This document shows positions 1 through 5,900 of a DNA stretch of 8,663 nt, piece after piece. This DNA is from JALUUH01 sp964636675 (GTDB lineage Bacteria > Pseudomonadota > Gammaproteobacteria > S012-40), in the NCBI GenBank assembly GCA_964636675.1, contig CAZWUO010000167.1:1-8663 (forward strand), in the 5' to 3' direction. Each line of letters opens with the position of its first letter. Positions within the stretch are counted from its first letter, which is position 1. The notes under the pieces were generated by a model that was not told the origin of the DNA, made no database searches, and worked only from the letters and a program-made list of their open reading frames with translations. A program made the translations under genes and the position numbers.

Positions 1-930
1 ATACTCAATAAAATAAATCTCACTTTACAACCTGGAGACAGATTGGGTTTATTAGGTGCTAATGGTGCTGGAAAATCGAGCCTGATAAAATTGATCGCGG
101 GCGAAATTAAAACTCAAAGTGGAGAATATATTCCTGCACAAGAATTAAAAATCGGTTATTTTGCACAACACCAATTGGAACAATTACGTACCGAGCAATC
201 CCCGCTCTGGCATCTGCAACAATTAGACAAAAAAGCCAAAGAACAAGATTTACGCAATTTTTTGGGAGGCTTTGATTTTGCAGGTGATAAAGTTGACGCA
301 ACGGTTGCACCGTTTTCGGGTGGAGAGAAAGCACGCCTGGTACTTGCCATCGTCATCTACCAACAACCTAACTTATTATTACTCGATGAACCAACCAATC
401 ACCTTGACTTAGAAATGCGTCACGCCCTGAGTGTTGCCTTACAAGAATTCGAAGGTGCATTAATCATTGTGTCACATGACCGCCATTTATTGCGCAGTGT
501 TTGCGATCAGTTCTTATTAGTCTCTGACGGAAAAGCACAATACTTTGATGGTGATTTAACGGACTATCACCAACTATTGGCCCAATCAAATAAACAAGAG
601 ACAGGTCTTAACACCACAAAAACCAGCGACGATAACCCATCCACCCAAAATAGTCGCAAAGAGCAAAAACGCCTGCAAGCCGAGCAACGGCAACGCAGCA
701 AACCACTGCGTGACAAACTGCAAAAACTCGAAAAACAAATAGACAAACTACAGCAAGAAAAAAAAACCATTGAAACCACATTGAGTACACAAGATATTTA
801 CAACGATGAAAACAAAAACAAGCTCAAAGAATGTCTGCAACAACAAACGGACAATACTCAAAAGCTAAACAGCACGGAAAATCTTTGGCTGGAAATGAGC
901 GAACAACTCGAGCAATTCAACGAACATTAG
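1..930 (+). CDS. yheS: ABC-F family ATPase YheS, C-terminal part (5' end outside window)
   Basis: Cytosolic ABC-F protein; members lack membrane domains and act on the ribosome. The reading frame is open from base 1, so the 309 visible residues are the second ATPase domain and tail of a protein that is usually about 630 aa; the first ATPase domain and linker lie outside. Seen in order (visible-residue numbering): Walker A GANGAGKSS (19-27), ABC signature FSGGEKARLVLA (from 105), Walker B LLLLDEPTNHLD with D129 and E130, and the H-switch VSHDRH (H159). A lysine/glutamine-rich coiled-coil tail (about 215-270) follows and ends in EQLEQFNEH. Both the sequence GYFAQHQLEQLR and the tail match my memory of E. 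coli YheS more than Uup or EttA. An internal TTG at 43 could be taken for a start but would cut away the strand just before Walker A. No clear terminator follows. Confidence 0.93.
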   Translation: MLNKINLTLQPGDRLGLLGANGAGKSSLIKLIAGEIKTQSGEYIPAQELKIGYFAQHQLEQLRTEQSPLWHLQQLDKKAKEQDLRNFLGGFDFAGDKVDATVAPFSGGEKARLVLAIVIYQQPNLLLLDEPTNHLDLEMRHALSVALQEFEGALIIVSHDRHLLRSVCDQFLLVSDGKAQYFDGDLTDYHQLLAQSNKQETGLNTTKTSDDNPSTQNSRKEQKRLQAEQRQRSKPLRDKLQKLEKQIDKLQQEKKTIETTLSTQDIYNDENKNKLKECLQQQTDNTQKLNSTENLWLEMSEQLEQFNEH

Positions 931-1011
931 CACTTGCGCATCCGCTGGGTTGTGTAGTGGCCGAATACCCATCAAGCCTGAGGGTGTGAGCACGATTAAC
1001 GCCGTTCATCG

Positions 1012-1057
1012 CTATGAGACATCGTTAAACGATGGATGAGAAAACGAATGAGCTTGT
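1012..1057 (+). repeat. Partial copy of the MITE found at 2606-2732
   Basis: These 46 bases match 2627-2672 at 43 positions; the differences are at 1019 (A/G), 1029 (A/G) and 1046 (G/A). The hairpin CATCG-TTAAA-CGATG (1020-1034) is kept, as TTAAG in the other copy. No terminal repeats are visible at either side, so this is a decayed or recombined remnant. Read on the - strand, both copies keep the same frame and the same TAG stop. It lies between yheS and the AAA+ ATPase gene. Confidence 0.8.
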
Positions 1058-1099
1058 GTATCAGTATCGGCATACCAGCCATTATTAACTTGAAAAATC

Positions 1100-1114
1100 T
1101 AAAGTTATACTTTA
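1100..1114 (+). promoter_or_regulatory. 15-bp perfect palindrome over a probable -10 box of the AAA+ ATPase gene
   Basis: TAAAGT-TAT-ACTTTA is a perfect inverted repeat with a 3-bp centre. It contains TATACT (1106-1111), a good -10 hexamer; no convincing -35 was found at 16-18 bp. If used, transcription would begin near 1118, leaving a leader of only about 9 bases before the ATG at 1127, which fits the absence of a Shine-Dalgarno sequence there. A palindrome on a -10 box is typical of a repressor site, so self-regulation or control by a small repressor is possible (inference). Confidence 0.4.
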
Positions 1115-1126
1115 AATTGGCTAACC

Positions 1127-2293
1127 ATGTGGATTGAAAGAGATATTTCCCCTTTAATACGTAATCTAGTAGGCAGCAGGCCTGTTATTTTGCTTACTGG
1201 TGCGCGACAAACCGGTAAAACCAGCTTGTTACGGCATTTATACCCCGATGCTACTTATATCAGTTTTGACTTACCATCTAATGCCGATGCCGCAGAAAAT
1301 AACCCTATGGAATTTCTGGCCCGCTTTCAGGGGCAAGCTATTTTGGATGAAGTACAGTATGTTCCTTCACTATTCAGATACCTCAAAATTTGGATAGATG
1401 AAAATCGTCAGGAGAACGGTAAATGGATACTGACCGGTAGCCAAAAATTTCAGTTAATGAAAGAGGTGTCAGAAAGCCTAGCGGGACGTATCAGTGTTTT
1501 AGAACTTGACACCTTGTCAGCGAATGAAGTTCGTGCAAATAATCTCAGAGTAGATCAATATTTAATAAAAGGTGGATTTCCTGAGTTGTGGGCAAAGCCG
1601 GAATTAAACGCAGATCAGTTTTTTCAAGATTATATACTTACTTATCTTGAACGAGATTTGAAAAAAATACTCGAAGTTAAAAATCTCAGAGCCTTTGATC
1701 GCTTTATTCGCTCAGCAGTATTACGTGTTGGACAACTATCCAATTTTAATCAAATTTCACAAGATGCGGGTGTCTCATCAGTTACCGGAAAAAAATGGTT
1801 CGGTGTTTTGCAGGCAAGCAACTTGTTTGCTGTATTAGAACCCTATTTTAATAATCAATTAAAACGCTTGGTCAAATCCCCTAAAATTTATCTTAAAGAT
1901 CAAGGCTTACTTAGTTTTTTACTCAACATCCATAATAAAGATGAAATGAGAAACTCACATTATTATGGTGCCCTGTTTGAAAATTTTGTTTACAACGAGC
2001 TAGCTAGACAGGGGGAGTTAAAGAATTTTAAAAATTCGTTATTTTTTTTAAGAGATAAAAATAATCTCGAAGTTGATTTTCTTATCGAAAAAGGTGACAG
2101 CATAAAATTAATTGAAGTTAAGACGGCAGAGCACCCAAAAGAGGCATTAATTAATCTAAACAAGATAAAATCAATGTTGAGTCAAAATTATAACGTTGAA
2201 TTATTTATTGCTTGTCAGACATCATCGCAAACCCCACAAGTTATTCAAGACTGCACTTTTTTTAATCCTTTAGTTCATAGCATGGATTGGTAA
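1127..2293 (+). CDS. AAA+ ATPase with C-terminal DUF4143 domain (AAA_14 family)
   Basis: Predicted cytosolic ATPase of a widespread but poorly understood family, 388 aa, near the usual length. Seen: Walker A GARQTGKTS (25-33), Walker B AILDE (71-75), the following VQY that is typical of the family, sensor 1 ILTGSQ (101-106) and an arginine-finger candidate in LAGR (R121). The C-terminal DUF4143 half contains a PD-(D/E)xK-like set: E285 in GALFENF, D317 in LEVDFL and EVK (330-332), followed by an amphipathic stretch. Nuclease activity is not established for the family. ATG 1127 was chosen because WIERDI just after it is the usual N-terminus, although no ribosome binding site precedes it. It is monocistronic in this window, flanked by repeat debris on both sides and visibly more AT-rich in its second half than yheS, so it may be acquired cargo. 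The family is certain, the role is not known. Confidence 0.9.
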   Translation: MWIERDISPLIRNLVGSRPVILLTGARQTGKTSLLRHLYPDATYISFDLPSNADAAENNPMEFLARFQGQAILDEVQYVPSLFRYLKIWIDENRQENGKWILTGSQKFQLMKEVSESLAGRISVLELDTLSANEVRANNLRVDQYLIKGGFPELWAKPELNADQFFQDYILTYLERDLKKILEVKNLRAFDRFIRSAVLRVGQLSNFNQISQDAGVSSVTGKKWFGVLQASNLFAVLEPYFNNQLKRLVKSPKIYLKDQGLLSFLLNIHNKDEMRNSHYYGALFENFVYNELARQGELKNFKNSLFFLRDKNNLEVDFLIEKGDSIKLIEVKTAEHPKEALINLNKIKSMLSQNYNVELFIACQTSSQTPQVIQDCTFFNPLVHSMDW

Positions 2294-2600
2294 TAGGGGG
2301 AGCATAAATCACCCAGAATAGGGTACGGTAGTGAACAAGGCAATCGAGCTTAGAATTGATCAGTTGTGTTATCTGTCTCGCAAGTTCATTCGTCTACATC
2401 AATCACAGCTGCTAATAGAACCGGCATCACTGGAAAAATACGAACACTCACCATCACTGATGATAGAAGCATCACCGCTTTGATAAAATTCACTCTTGCC
2501 ACCAGAGCGTGCCGTCGATTGATTGGCTACCGGTTGTTTCACCATCAAACCATTGGCCAGTTGTAGCGTGACCTGCTTCACTTTATAGAAGAGGAAGGGT
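2294..2600. other. About 300 bp without a convincing intact gene
   Basis: No RNA gene, strong promoter or terminator was seen here. The only longer reading frame worth noting is on the - strand and ends at 2399; it is described separately because the MITE interrupts it. The serine-rich + strand frame at 2366-2566 has no ribosome binding site and looks like a shadow. Confidence 0.5.
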
Positions 2601-2752
2601 ATTATCCTAGATTCCGCAGTTAACCACTATGAGGCATCGTTAAGCGATGGATGAGAAAACAAATGAGCTTGTTTTTCGAATTCATCCAGAGGATGAGCAC
2701 ACTCTGCATGTCGTTCAACTGCGGATTCTAGGATTATCGAATGTTTGATCAT
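2399..2752 (-). pseudogene. Possible small ORF interrupted by the MITE
   Basis: Reading leftward from ATG at 2752 the frame runs MIKHSII, enters the MITE, meets a TAG inside it (2629-2627), and resumes in the same frame to a TGA ending at 2399. Element plus one target duplication is 132 bp, a multiple of three, so removing both gives an uninterrupted frame of 73 codons (joining MIKHSII to PFLFYKVKQVTLQ). This could be a real small gene disrupted by the insertion. Against that, 73 codons can stay open by chance, there is no Shine-Dalgarno sequence before the ATG, and the serine-rich product is not recognised. A GTG at 2581 could start the downstream 60-codon part alone. Confidence 0.22.
2606..2732. 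mobile_element. 127-bp MITE with 16-bp terminal inverted repeats and ATTAT target duplication
   Basis: The left end CCTAGATTCCGCAGTT (2606-2621) and right end AACTGCGGATTCTAGG (2717-2732) are inverted repeats, 15/16 matching. They are flanked by direct repeats ATTAT at 2601-2605 and 2733-2737, as expected for a 5-bp target duplication. No transposase fits inside, so movement would need one supplied in trans. The interior is rich in hairpins: CATCG/CGATG (2635-2649), TGGATGA/TCATCCA (2648-2654 with 2682-2688) and, nested, AAAACAA/TTGTTTT (2656-2662 with 2669-2675). The - strand has an open frame through most of it, ended by TAG at 2629. A related 46-bp piece lies at 1012-1057. The family name is unknown to me. 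Confidence 0.8.
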
Positions 2753-2777
2753 TCTATTAACGAGTAATTAACTTGAA

Positions 2778-2783
2778 AGAGGA
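2778..2783 (+). promoter_or_regulatory. Ribosome binding site that decides the start at 2791
   Basis: AGAGGA lies 7 bases before TTG 2791. The longer frame beginning at TTG 2773 would place this purine run inside the coding sequence and has no such site of its own. Confidence 0.6.
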
Positions 2784-2790
2784 TATTTCT

Positions 2791-3246
2791 TTGGCTACGA
2801 CTATTGGTATCGCGCTAGGTGTTCTGATTTCAATCATTATCGGGTTAAAAATTTTTAGAGTAAAGCAGAAACATGCGGCGGCATTGAATATTGTATTTGC
2901 AAAATATACTTTTTTAAAGATATCAAAAAAAAAGCAAGTGTTAATCAAAAAAAAGGCCAAAGAACTGGTGCTTGCTTCAGATACGACGCTGCGCGGTTTT
3001 GCTAACGAAGTGGAACGTTATGGTTGGTATGCGCTAGCAATGGACGCGTTAGAGATTACTTCACAAGTTCCCGAAAATCCCGTTTGGAATAGCGTGAAAA
3101 ATCCTTATCTAGCAATACATCCTGGTGATTCAATGTTAAGAAAAGTGTGTAATGCGCTAAATATAGAATACGGAATTGATATCAAGATAAGCGAAGTTAA
3201 AATTGAAAAAAGTACCTCAAATAAAGAGCAGGCTTCTTTAGAGTAG
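2791..3246 (+). CDS. Small membrane-anchored protein of unknown function
   Basis: Product of 151 aa, not recognised. TTG 2791 is chosen over TTG 2773 (157 aa) because AGAGGA sits 7 bases before it. The N-terminus holds one hydrophobic segment (about residues 4-22, ATTIGIALGVLISIIIG) followed by a strongly basic stretch (about 23-58), so the chain is probably anchored in the inner membrane with the rest in the cytoplasm. The soluble part includes EVERYGWYALAMDALEI and ends in a lysine/glutamate-rich tail. The basic stretch is encoded partly by two A tracts, A9 (2925-2933) and A8 (2947-2954), which could allow polymerase slippage. It begins only 53 bp after the MITE's target duplication, so the insertion may have displaced its native promoter; no strong promoter was found. 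A terminator-like hairpin covers its stop codon. Codon patterns and the binding site support a real gene; no function can be assigned. Confidence 0.65.
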   Translation: MATTIGIALGVLISIIIGLKIFRVKQKHAAALNIVFAKYTFLKISKKKQVLIKKKAKELVLASDTTLRGFANEVERYGWYALAMDALEITSQVPENPVWNSVKNPYLAIHPGDSMLRKVCNALNIEYGIDIKISEVKIEKSTSNKEQASLE

Positions 3247-3292
3247 CTGTAGAAATTCAGACTTTATCTGAGAGTTACCTACTCGTTTTTTT
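3241..3292 (+). terminator. Terminator-like two-part hairpin with T7 tract
   Basis: GAGTAG (3241-3246, including the stop codon) pairs with CTACTC (3279-3284), enclosing a second stem TCAGA/TCTGA (3257-3261 with 3267-3271). One base later comes TTTTTTT (3286-3292). The stem is AT-rich and broken by unpaired bases, so it would be of moderate strength. It would end transcription of the small membrane protein gene before the convergent operon. Confidence 0.45.
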
Positions 3293-3353
3293 GTATAGAG
3301 TGGTTCTCATAACATTGGGCTTATAAGCATCGCATTTATAAAGTACACGTTTA

Positions 3354-3929
3354 TTACGCCACCATCCGCCGCCGAATCACTACCATTAGGATAAAGAGCA
3401 TACATGTAAGAGCGGTAACCAAAGGAAACAAAACGGTGGTCACTGAATAATGTTGCAAAGCCATTAATGCAATCATATTACGCACCACGAAGATCAGATA
3501 AAACATCAATAGCTCAGCATGTGGAAAAAAATAAGCTTTCCGAAACGTCGGCCCAAATCCTAATACATCCACCGTTGTTAATATCACTACCGCCCAGACG
3601 GGATCAGATGTCAGAAACCAAAGCGGCAACGACAGCATCGCCAAACTAAGAAATATATAATCCATTCGAGTAATCGTATTATCCGATTTTTTGCGATAAG
3701 CGAGATACGCCACATACAGGGTGATAACACCTGACACCCCAATGGGCCAGGCCCCCGCTCCCCCGCTATCTGCCAGTTGAGCGAGAAAAACGATAAACGT
3801 AGTAACCCCCCAGATCACCCAGGAAAATACATGCGGTTTGGTTTCCCCCCGAAAAATCGAACGAATATACGGTAAAAAAGCAATCAAGGTCAGTCCAATA
3901 GCAATAACACCGAGCAACTCTTTATACAT
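3354..3929 (-). CDS. Seven-helix membrane protein with two PQ-loop/SemiSWEET-like repeats
   Basis: Product of 191 aa, predicted inner-membrane protein with about seven hydrophobic segments (about 5-23, 35-55, 58-78, 89-108, 110-129, 138-157, 163-186). The first three helices carry FLPYIRSIFRGETKPHVFSW, in the place and style of the PQ-loop of SWEET/SemiSWEET and related small transporters. A second, weaker copy appears in the latter half as LGFGPTFRKAYFFPHAE, so the chain looks like an internal duplication of a three-helix unit. PQ-loop families move sugars, cystine or basic amino acids; the substrate here is unknown. It begins 39 bp after argC stops and is the last gene of the four-gene operon, suggesting transport of a compound made or used by the upstream enzymes (inference). 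The ribosome binding site is weak. The C-terminus is arginine-rich (RRR). Confidence 0.8.
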   Translation of the reverse strand: MYKELLGVIAIGLTLIAFLPYIRSIFRGETKPHVFSWVIWGVTTFIVFLAQLADSGGAGAWPIGVSGVITLYVAYLAYRKKSDNTITRMDYIFLSLAMLSLPLWFLTSDPVWAVVILTTVDVLGFGPTFRKAYFFPHAELLMFYLIFVVRNMIALMALQHYSVTTVLFPLVTALTCMLFILMVVIRRRMVA

Positions 3930-3968
3930 GCTTACTTACCATACTTACTTGCCAAACTTGAATGTTTA

Positions 3969-5024
3969 TCAGTTAGGATGTAAACCCAAACGCGTCAGTC
4001 CCATGCTTCGGTCCAAACCACACATTAAATTCATATTTTCAATACCCACTTGTACGCCGCCTTTGCCCAGGCTATCCAAGACACTGAAAACAACAATTCG
4101 ACCACGCTGTTCATCGACGTCCAGGCCAATAAAACAATAATTGGTTCCAGTAACGGCACTTACCCAAGGGTAGGCTCGATACTGCCAGCTCGCACCCTCT
4201 TCTTCGGGGGCATCAACAATTTTTATAAAGGGGCTAGAAGCATAATACTCTCGATAAACATTTAACAATTCAGCGCGTGTTACATCCTGTGTTGAAAATG
4301 CATGACAGATATTCAAGATACCTCGGGTGATAGGAACATAGGTAGGGGTAAAATGAACACTCACCGCATCTGCCGATAGCTTAGACAACTCTTGTTCCAT
4401 TTCATAACTGTGTCGATGATCTATCACATTATAAGGCACTAAGTTATTACCTATTTCAGGATGATGAGCCGCACGTGATAATTCCGCACCAACCCCTGCG
4501 GTACCTGATAGCCCATTAACCACTAGCTTGCTCACATCCACCAAATGATTTTTTACCAATGGTGCTAATGCAATAATAGCGGCGGAGGAAAAACAACCCG
4601 GATTAGCAATAAGATTTGCTTGGCGAATTTCTTCGCCATAAAACTCTGGCATGCCATACACGGCTTGCTCTGCTAATGACCAAATCGCGTGTTTTTGCTG
4701 ATAGACTTGCTCCCAAGTATTTTTGTCATTAAGCCGAAACGCAGCACCTAAATCGATGACTTTAGCACCTGTTTTTAAAAGTTTTGGCACCAACTCTATG
4801 GATGATGAAGTCGGCAGCGCCACAAACACTAAGTCACAAGCTGTTATATTATCGGCGTGAATTAAATGAATCCCCGATCCGTACAAATTTGGGTGATAAG
4901 CCTCAATCGGTTTGGGTGATCGGCTCGTAGCCCATGCTATTTCGACTTCTGGATGAGCGAGCAAAATTCTTAAAGCTTCACCTCCCATATAACCGGTTGC
5001 ACCCACAATGCCCACTCTGATCAT
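3969..5024 (-). CDS. argC: N-acetyl-gamma-glutamyl-phosphate reductase (ArgC)
   Basis: Cytosolic NADPH-dependent reductase of arginine synthesis, turning N-acetylglutamyl phosphate into N-acetylglutamate semialdehyde. The 351 aa match the long bacterial form. Seen: N-terminal nucleotide-binding GATGYMG (8-14), the active-site cysteine in ANPGCFSS (C144), the catalytic histidine region DHRHSYEMEQEL (H203, H205), FTPTYVPITRGI, TGTNYCFIGL and a C-terminal helix with ENMNLMCGLD. Some usual motifs vary: GLSGTAGVG where GVSGAGR is common, and SLGKGGVQVGIENMN where KGAAGQAVQN is common. The start ATG at 5024 overlaps the upstream stop as ATGA and has GAGGAT 6 bases before it, implying translational coupling. 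No argB, argD or argJ lies nearby. A related reductase such as LysY cannot be excluded, but no LysW-type carrier is present. High confidence in family, less in exact substrate. Confidence 0.9.
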   Translation of the reverse strand: MIRVGIVGATGYMGGEALRILLAHPEVEIAWATSRSPKPIEAYHPNLYGSGIHLIHADNITACDLVFVALPTSSSIELVPKLLKTGAKVIDLGAAFRLNDKNTWEQVYQQKHAIWSLAEQAVYGMPEFYGEEIRQANLIANPGCFSSAAIIALAPLVKNHLVDVSKLVVNGLSGTAGVGAELSRAAHHPEIGNNLVPYNVIDHRHSYEMEQELSKLSADAVSVHFTPTYVPITRGILNICHAFSTQDVTRAELLNVYREYYASSPFIKIVDAPEEEGASWQYRAYPWVSAVTGTNYCFIGLDVDEQRGRIVVFSVLDSLGKGGVQVGIENMNLMCGLDRSMGLTRLGLHPN

Positions 5025-5899
5025 TCTAACATCCTCGTATCGTCGCTCGCTCCGTTCACCTCGTCAAAGAAGGCTGCTTGTAAACTTAAAAAAATCTCTC
5101 CCGGACATTGTTTTATATTTCGACCATCTACCTCCTTAACGGGTACTAATTCTATAGCGGTACCTGTAAGAAAACATTCATCCGCAGTGTATAAGTCATA
5201 AGATGATAAAGACGTTTCCTTGCATATCATATTTTGCCGCTGTGCGAGATCAATCACGGTTTGTCGAGTAATCCCATTTAACGCCCCATCACTTACCAAT
5301 GGGGTTAGCAAAACCCCATTTTTCACGATAAATATATTATCAGCACTGCCTTCGGTCACAAATCCTTGCGCATTAAGTAAGATGGCTTCATCAGCACCCG
5401 CATTCGTCGCTTCAATCCGCGCCAGGATATGATTCAAATAATTGAGCGACTTAATCCGTGGGTCTAATCCATCTACCGGTAAACGTCGCGTCGCAGCAAT
5501 CACTAAACGCGCACCCTTTTGCTTGATGCAATCACTGAGCATATCCAATTTATCGGCAATCATAAATACATTAGGTGTTTTACATAATTTGGGGTTAATA
5601 CCCAATTTTCCTTCACCGCGAGTAACCACTAATCGAATATATCCTGAAGACTCATCATAAGCTGCAATCGTATGACTAATCGCCTCTATTAATGCTTCTT
5701 TGCTCAAGGGAATATTGAGATTAATGGCAGCCGCAGAATCAAATAGGCGATTTAAATGTTCAGCTAAACGAAATACTTTTTTATTATAAAACCGCAGCCC
5801 TTCAAATACCCCATCGCCGTATAACAAGCCATGATCGTAAACCGATAATTTTGCATTATCGGCATCCACGATGTGACCATTTAACCAAAATACAGGCAT
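5021..5899 (-). CDS. ilvE: Class IV PLP aminotransferase, branched-chain type (IlvE-like)
   Basis: Cytosolic PLP enzyme of fold type IV; BCATs exchange the amino group between glutamate and the keto acids of valine, leucine and isoleucine. The 292 aa fit the family (about 280-310). Seen: YDHGLLYGDGVFEG near the N-terminus, GYIRLVVTRGEGKLG, the PLP lysine in RIKSLNYLNH (K150), ADEAILLN, the conserved glutamate in VTEGSADN (E183), LNGITRQTV and the third loop GTAIELVPV. The set looks most like the BCATs of archaeal/Thermus type; FEG and the DPRIKSLNYLN string favour BCAT over D-amino-acid transaminase or aminodeoxychorismate lyase, but these are close relatives. The start was moved from 5935 to 5899 because AAGGAG lies 7 bases before that ATG and the extra 12 residues are not family-like. 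It begins 1 bp after the transporter stop and overlaps argC by 4 bp. Confidence 0.88.
   Translation of the reverse strand: MPVFWLNGHIVDADNAKLSVYDHGLLYGDGVFEGLRFYNKKVFRLAEHLNRLFDSAAAINLNIPLSKEALIEAISHTIAAYDESSGYIRLVVTRGEGKLGINPKLCKTPNVFMIADKLDMLSDCIKQKGARLVIAATRRLPVDGLDPRIKSLNYLNHILARIEATNAGADEAILLNAQGFVTEGSADNIFIVKNGVLLTPLVSDGALNGITRQTVIDLAQRQNMICKETSLSSYDLYTADECFLTGTAIELVPVKEVDGRNIKQCPGEIFLSLQAAFFDEVNGASDDTRMLE
5031..5036 (-). promoter_or_regulatory. Ribosome binding site of argC inside the upstream gene
   Basis: On the - strand GAGGAT precedes the argC ATG by 6 bases and lies within the last codons of the aminotransferase gene, whose TGA overlaps that ATG. This is the usual layout for coupled translation. 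Confidence 0.65.
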
Positions 5900-5900
5900 A

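Noticed and set aside
107..790. Minus-strand frames inside yheS
   Set aside because: Cysteine/serine-rich products antisense to conserved ABC-F motifs; shadow frames.
3320..3343. TTATAA inverted repeat as terminator for the - strand operon
   Set aside because: Only 6 AT pairs and no T tract on the - strand side.
3838..4265. Plus-strand frames at 3838-4140 and 4050-4265
   Set aside because: They lie antisense to argC and the PQ-loop gene, show no family motif and no ribosome binding site; shadow frames.
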